Below, piece by piece: positions 57,917 through 64,000 of a stretch of DNA of 64,000 nt; the stretch's first letter is position 1; each line of letters opens with the position of its first letter. The notes beneath the pieces were generated by a model, which ran no database searches, was not told where the DNA came from, and saw only the letters and a program-made list of their open reading frames with translations. The position numbers and the translations under genes are program-made. The stretch comes from Lactuca virosa (Eukaryota; Streptophyta; Magnoliopsida; Asterales; Asteraceae), in NCBI GenBank assembly GCA_928212115.1, contig CAKMRJ010005523.1:108052988-108116987 (forward strand). The letters run 5' to 3'.

Positions 57917-58779
57917 AGTTCGGTCCGGTTCCTACTCGAATAACATCCCTATCGTACATTACAAATAGAAGACAAATGATATAGAACTGCGAAACCTTTC
58001 GCATGCTGACTCAAACACAACACTACGAAATGCTAGACTTAACAAAAATTCTTTAGTTTTTCAACTGCATATATCTTTGACTCTTTTTTGCTTCTTCTAG
58101 AGTTCTTGACAGACCCTTTCTCTCTAGATCTTCTTATATCTCCTTCCATTTTCCAACTCTTATGTTTTTATGAAAACTAGCTTAATTTATATTTTCTTTA
58201 GGCCGACTTAACTCATGGTGCAGTAGAGTATTCACGGCGCGAATTACAAGATCTTCATAAATTTTCGAAATCTTCTACCATTCTAGAGATATCTTAAATT
58301 TAAATCTCGCTTAGTCTTTAAGCTATGAATTTCTTCCAGAATATGCTCTAAATATGTTCTACTTTATCTTATAATCTCTATAATCTCCAAAATACAAATT
58401 TATATCTTTTTAGTATCAAATATTTATAAAAATGTGTAGAAAAGTACTAAATATGACTCTAGAAATATGTATAATTCATTACATATCAAAATACACCACA
58501 TTTAGTTTTTGCCAGTCCTCAAGCAAATTATTATTAAATCAACTAAATTTCAAGATAACCCATAATTTAAATCTTCAAGATATACTCAATTTCAATGTGC
58601 ATATATGTGTCTAGTCCTAAATAACCTTCCCAACTTTGAATACTCACAATCTTCATAAATGCTTACGCAATTTCAATGTGCATATCTGTGTCTAGTTCCC
58701 ATATATTTTTTACAATCCCCATTTGATATTTCTTTTTGAGATATTACCTTCCATATTTTATTGGTACATATTTTTCTTG

Positions 58780-58782
<3 letters not shown>
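57917..58782. other. AT-rich DNA, no gene seen
   Basis: No ORF with recognisable content. 'caatttcaatgtgcatat.tgtgtctag' occurs twice (near 58590 and 58670, period about 79), a small duplication. Confidence 0.5.
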
Positions 58783-58830
<48 letters not shown>

Positions 58831-59006
58831 ATGAAAACTAACAAATGAAAGACATATAACGGCTAGAGTTTCGTATTATTATCAAAGATAAGTACAAATA
58901 CAATGACAGAGAAAGACATAATATATATACTACCTAATTAGGGTTTCCTAGCTAAAAGGCCCAATCATAAAACTCAATACAAGATAAATCCCAAAATCTT
59001 ATTAGG

Positions 59007-59082
<76 letters not shown>

Positions 59083-59186
59083 TACCAAATTTACTTGCTT
59101 TAGCTCATGTTTCTACGGGAGATGTTTGGATACATGTTTTTGCTCCTCCTAAAGGCCATTAAATGAAGTCCCTGACTTTCTATTGA

Positions 59187-59252
<66 letters not shown>

Positions 59253-59317
59253 TCAAATGCTGATTTTTAAGTAATACAAGACTTTACTGCAATATGTACT
59301 ATCAATTTATGCATTGC

Positions 59318-59359
<42 letters not shown>

Positions 59360-59360
59360 A
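58783..59360. repeat. Cluster of four (TA)n tracts
   Basis: TA tracts at about 58783-58832, 59011-59080, 59188-59250 and 59320-59356, separated by 100-180 bp of ordinary AT-rich sequence. Confidence 0.9.
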
Positions 59361-59370
59361 ATTATTTTGT

Positions 59371-61275
59371 TTTTACTAACTATTGTGTGCCAGAGTGCAC
59401 AGATCTGGACCACCGGATGAAATAGAATCAAAGGTCATGATCTGAGATTCTATGATATTACAATAGGGTAACATGCACCATATAATCACACAATTTTCAG
59501 CATAAGGGTATTTTGGTCAATTTACCTATATTAAAAAAGGAAATTTCCGGATTTTAAGGGATAATTAATTCCTTTATTTTTAAAAATCTGAATATTTTAA
59601 ATTAATTCAAATTTAAAAATCCGATTTTATTCTGTTAGAATGACTAAATGCCAACCACAAACTAGTAAATATATTTTCGATTGTATTCTTGCATAATACA
59701 TTTTCAATGCAGTTATATTTCATAATTGACTTGATTTAAGAATAAGATAGTATTCATATACATCCAACTTGGGTTTATGATTTTATTCTTAATATACATT
59801 CGAAATTAAATACAAATTCATACATATTCTTACAGACAAATATCCTTATACATTTTAATATAGTTATACATATTCTAACAGAATATCATAAAAAATTAAT
59901 AAAATTCTTAAAAAATAGCATTCGTAAATATACAATTATTGAACAAATACATTTGATTCTCTTCAATGGTCCATATAATCAACTTGATATTCACATATAT
60001 ACTTGTTGTTGAACTCGATTCCAAATATTTCTCTTGTATGATCAATATTGAATTCCTTCTTCATGCAATTCTGAAAGAATAAGATACATTACTCGTTACT
60101 ATTACCAGTTAAACAAATATACTTATTGTTAACAAACATTCTCAAAGACATTCTAACAGAATACATTTATATAAATAAATTCTAACAGAATACATTACAG
60201 AATGCACTTAAATCATAGTCTTTTCTTCTATATGCATAAACATTCTAAAACATGTATAAATGTATTCTGTCTGAATTACTAGCAACACATGTTTTATGTA
60301 ATATTTATATTCTCATAGAATGAAAGTGCAGAAAAACCCATAAGAAAAAATTGAAGAAAATGCACAAACCAATGAGTAAGTGCATAAAAAATAACAAGTT
60401 TTAGACATGATAGCTCATACAAAATTCAATGCTTAGGTTGAATTGGAACTTAAGCATTGGAATCCAAGATTTCATTGTAACAAAATTGGAATTCGAGATT
60501 CCATTCTGGCAGAATTACCCTCATCATATTAGATACCAAGATGATATTCTGGAAGGACTACACAACATCCGTGTTCATCAAAGATATACATCAATAATTC
60601 ACATAATGAAACTAAAAACATCAAGAATAAATGATCATCATAACTTCATTTTATCTCCTAAAGAATAAAATCGAAGAAAAAAACAAGCAAATTCAAACCA
60701 CCCTAATTAAACCAATTTCAATTTCAAATACAAAGAAGAACAAAAATTAAAAAATTAAGATGTTCTTTTCAAAATATTTACCTGGTACAAACCAAAAAGG
60801 AAGGAACTTGAAAGTCGTTCATTCACAAAGACAACTTTGTTTACCATTTTTTTCCTACTTGTGTTATCAATTAGCCATTGATGTGGAGTTTGCACCATCA
60901 GTAGGCATGGCGACATCATATGGAGGCAAACAAATCGGATATTATGGTGCGATGTTGGCTAATACTAAAGGGAAGAATACGAGAATGAGAGAAAGGTCAT
61001 CACCGACATCAATTTTTCTCTCTTCGAATCGCCGACGATGGTTGGAAGCTTCGTTCGTCAATAAGCAAATGAGAGGAGGCAGAATTATAATACGTACGAT
61101 ATGAGAGGTTAGGGTTAAAGAGTTGGTCAAACAGTTTTTTATGGTAATTTCCATGATTTAAAGGATTTTATTTTAATTATCATATGTTAAGTTACATAAC
61201 TACCCTTATAAGAATTATTAATTATTTAATTATTCCTAAATTCCTATTGGTTCTTACATGCACATAATAGTTGTT
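59371..61275. mobile_element. Possible non-autonomous DNA element, unclassified
   Basis: The left edge 'ctaactattgtgtgccagag' resembles the reverse complement of the right edge, 'ctaacaactattatgtgcatg', at its outer ~17 bp, which could be a short terminal inverted repeat. The interior (about 1.9 kb) has no recognisable protein. Two ORFs of 79 and 114 codons (60429-60668, 60760-61104) have no motif that I know. Palindromic 'ttctaacagaat' copies are scattered in it. No target duplication was established. Confidence 0.25.
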
Positions 61276-61294
61276 AGAAACATTTGAACCTAGT

Positions 61295-61296
<2 letters not shown>

Positions 61297-61361
<65 letters not shown>
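61297..61361. repeat. (CT)n-(TA)n microsatellite
   Basis: A short CT run followed by about 53 bp of TA repeat. Confidence 0.95.
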
Positions 61362-61364
<3 letters not shown>

Positions 61365-62087
61365 ATGCTGCTACTATCGCTAGATTGGTGGTGGTGCTAC
61401 TCCTCCGGGAAGATGAAGAATCAAATGCGAGGAGTCGATGGGGTGGTTAATTTCATTATTAGTGTGATTTTTAGGGTCCAATTTAGGGGATTGGTCTGGT
61501 TCTTCGCCACCAACACCAACAACCATTGCAATCGTCAAGGTGCATTCATTGGATAGTGCCGCCCAATTTTTCAGCCCTCCGATGGCTTTCTGATCGAACG
61601 ACCATATCATGAGATTTTTTTCCCTAGTAAGTTTATAAATTTAGACATTAATTTGTTGTTTTTGGTCATCACTGTTGTCGTCACCAACGAACACACAGAA
61701 GAACCACTAATCCAGAAACAATGAACCGATGATGGTACGCTTCTTGTGTGTGTGTGTGTGTGTGTGTCGATTTTGTGGATTCAGATCTACGCTCGTATGT
61801 GATTCCGTAGGGGCCTGGCTACAAACCCTAATCGAAGTTGTTACCTTCCTGTTTTTAATGGTTGTTTTGAAATAGAGAGTGATTAAGTTTTTCGGAATCT
61901 ATGATAATTGATGTATTTCTTGATTTGCAGAAACTTTAACCAGATAGGTAGAGTTGCTATTGAGTTCTCGATCTTTGAGAGTAATAACCATCAATAAAGG
62001 TAACCTTATTTTTCAAATAGACATGTGTTTTTTATGATTTATGTAAACATATTTGTGGGATTATTTCACAATTTCTATTGATTTCAG
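61362..62087. other. Non-coding flank of the orphan exon, with (GT)n
   Basis: A (GT)n run lies at 61744-61768. I looked for the preceding exons of the aminotransferase and saw none. The sequence just before 62088 is a credible intron end (ATTGATTTCAG). Confidence 0.5.
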
Positions 62088-62285
62088 ATAGTAATTCAAG
62101 CTCCATTTTGGATGCCTTACCCTGAATTGGCAAGGTTGGCAACACCTGTGATAATTCCTGCAAGCATCTCTGAAAATTTTATGTTAGATCCGAAGCTTCT
62201 AAAATCTAAGCCGACTTAAAAGTCAAGACTGCTAATTCTTTGTTCTCCACATCTGTTAACCAAGTCTGTGTATCATGGATATAAG
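62088..62285 (+). pseudogene. PAT: Orphan exon of plastid prephenate/aspartate aminotransferase
   Basis: A 198-bp exon-like block between TTTCAG and AAG/GTATTC reads 66 codons: 'VIQAPFWMPYPELARLA', 'TPVIIPASISENFMLDPKL', then TAA at 62217, then 'KSRLLILCSP'. This is the segment around the substrate/PLP-binding region of plant bifunctional aspartate and glutamate/aspartate-prephenate aminotransferase (arogenate route to Phe and Tyr in plastids). Compared with the family it lacks two residues after 'ARLA', has the stop where Glu is usual, and has lost the conserved SNPTG (here 'HLLTKS'). No other exon is nearby, so it is a dead fragment, perhaps captured by a transposon. Confidence 0.8.
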
Positions 62286-62919
62286 GTATTCCAATTTTCA
62301 TCATAAACACGTCACTATGTCCGCTTTTGGGGGGTTTCTTTCGGTTTTTGAAGACAAATCCACAACAAGATTTTCTTGACCTTCTATTTCTTTGTTTTTA
62401 CTTTTATCTGTTATAGGCTTTTGACCAATTATTGCTTTTGCTTTGGTTTTACTACTAGAAACCTTTTCAGTTTTGATCCAAGTAAAGTATATATATGTTA
62501 TCAAAACATATACCGGGATTTATTAGAATAGTGGGAATTGCATTACCACATGGATTGATTACTGTGTTTAGAATTATCAATCAAATATGATGGTTTCGTT
62601 TCTAATATTCTTAAACTTAGAAAGATATATTGTGTAAAATTAATTTCAAAGTTATTATTCTTCACCGAAAATTTTATGTTTACTGGTGAGTAGGCTTTGT
62701 TCTTTAACCTGAAAGTTGTTATAGACTTTGTGAACAAAATTTTATAAAGAAATGACATTATTGCTTTTATAAGGGTTACAAAATTTGAACCAAAAGTTAA
62801 TCAAAGGAAATATATTTTGCTATTTATATTTCAAACATACAACCGGTAAATATAAAGAAATTATGTTTTTGCTACCGAATTAAAATTAAGTTACTTGGGT
62901 TTTTGTATAATAATGTTAA
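62286..62919. other. AT-rich DNA, no gene seen
   Basis: Downstream flank of the orphan exon. No further aminotransferase exon was found. Confidence 0.5.
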
Positions 62920-63274
62920 GGCTGTGTTTGGCACGCCACAGCTAGCTGATAAGCTAGCTTATTTTTCGAGCTTTTTTATTTTGTCGTGTTTGGTAAACCA
63001 AAAAGTAGCTTATAAGCTAGCTTTTTGAAAAGCTACTTAGACTAGCTTTTTAGGAGTTTTTTTAAATTTTCCAAATACACCCTTAATTAATTATAGAAAC
63101 ACATACTCTTACATGTCCTTTTATGTAATTTTATATATTTCAGCTACCTTTTCAGCTAGTTTTACCAAACGTTGTTTTTTATCAGCTAGTTTTTCAGCTA
63201 TCAGCTAGTTTTTTATTTAACAACTAGTTTTTCAGCTAACAACTAGCTTTTCAACTAGTCCGCCAAACATAGCC
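62920..63274. mobile_element. Tourist-like MITE (PIF/Harbinger type), TSD TAA
   Basis: The ends are GGCTGTGTTTGGC on the left and GCCAAACATAGCC on the right, flanked by TAA at 62917-62919 and 63275-63277. The interior repeats AGCTAGCTT/CAGCTAGTTTT in both directions and could form a long hairpin. 355 bp, no ORF. Confidence 0.88.
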
Positions 63275-63277
63275 TAA

Positions 63278-64000
63278 ATGTCTTATTTGACTATTTTCAA
63301 AAAATTGAAAATATATTGTTGTTTGAATTAAAAATTAAAATAAATTATTATTTTTCTTTGTTAAAATTATACGTATGTATATGTTTTGTTCCACCCATTA
63401 TCAAATGCAACTTACATTTATTTTTAATGAAAATATAGACATACTTATCATTTTAACAAAGAAAAATGATAATTTATTTTAATTTTTAATTCAAAACAAC
63501 AACATATTTTCAATTTTGACCCAAAACAAAATCATATATTTACTTTTAAGTCAAAATAACAAATTTTTTAATTTTTTTTTTATCAAATGAGCAAATTATT
63601 TTTAGGAAAAACTGCAATAAAGTCCCTATATATTGGCCTCATAATCGATTTAGTCCCTATAATTTTTTTTATTCAATTAAGTCTCAAATACCGGTAATCG
63701 TATTCAGTTTAACCCTTTGACCCGGTCAACATGCCATCCAACTTTTAAAAATTACATTTTTGGCCTAGATTTCAAAATTTATTACAAATTTGGTCCAAAA
63801 TTTACACTTTTGGCACAGATTTTAAATTTTGTTACAAATTTGGTCCAAACTTTACCCTTTTTGCCCAAATTTTAGAATTTTATTATGAATTCATCCTAAC
63901 ATTAGTTTTTTTACAACTTTTTTTCTCAAAGAATTGTTTCTAATATGTTTTTTTTTATAAAATTATATTTATACAAAAAAACGTGTTTTCACATAAAATT
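63278..64000. repeat. AT-rich DNA with inverted and direct internal repeats
   Basis: The segment near 63300-63375 ('ttgaattaaaaattaaaataaattatta.ttttctttgtta') is the reverse complement of about 63450-63515, an imperfect inverted repeat around 'cattatcaaatgcaactt'. Further on, 'acaaatttggtccaaa.tttac' occurs twice (near 63783 and 63833) with related half-copies. No gene seen. Confidence 0.6.

Noticed and set aside
60760..61104. Plus-strand ORF of 114 codons as a gene
   Set aside because: No recognisable domain, and it sits in a probable repeat. Kept only as a remark on that region.

Overview
The window looks like nuclear DNA of a flowering plant: AT-rich, with many long (TA)n tracts, GT-AG introns with T-rich 3' ends, Tekay-type Ty3/Gypsy and Ty1/Copia retrotransposons, and Helitron, hAT and Tourist-like elements. 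The style of the repeats (LTRs opening TGTAACGACCC and carrying CATGGGCTACCCC sub-repeats) reminds me of Asteraceae such as lettuce, but this is an impression that I could not test. Only two or three host genes are present. Most of the window is nested transposons. Region 1-3.3 kb: a hAT-type MITE with an 8-bp target duplication, a nuclear tRNA-Thr(UGU) gene on the minus strand, and 110 bp away in divergent orientation a complete six-exon gene for an ERI1-like 3'-5' exonuclease (plastid ERL1 type, 335 aa). Region 3.5-14 kb: an old Gypsy LTR split by a 2.05-kb solo LTR, a decayed MULE (MuDR-like) transposase, a small two-exon GRF-zinc-finger gene on the minus strand, and a 2.76-kb solo LTR that splits a coiled-coil/membrane ORF. 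Region 14-33.5 kb: dispersed repeats, a Tourist MITE, and large inverted and direct duplications. The duplicates serve as empty sites, which date or prove later insertions: a 430-bp Helitron, an 8-kb decayed Gypsy element (with a Copia solo LTR inside), a 5'-truncated LINE with an internal 306-bp tandem duplication, and a tRNA-derived SINE with a perfect 16-bp target duplication. Region 33.5-51.1 kb: one Tekay-like element on the minus strand (LTR 49.6-51.1, gag, protease, reverse transcriptase, integrase, chromodomain, LTR 34.8-36.7). It is interrupted in pol by a complete 7.6-kb Copia element on the plus strand with an AAGGC target duplication. The Copia LTRs are nearly identical while its polyprotein is wrecked, as expected of a family moved in trans. 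Between gag and protease the Tekay element carries a 68-nt GT-AG segment whose removal restores the frame, so it may use splicing to set the Gag to Gag-Pol ratio. A second partial gag copy lies outside the 3' LTR. Region 51-64 kb: a second copy of a dispersed repeat, two head-to-head LTR-like blocks of one family, many (TA)n tracts, an orphan exon of prephenate/aspartate aminotransferase with a premature stop, and another Tourist MITE. All boundaries and motif matches were read by eye. No alignment or database search was run.
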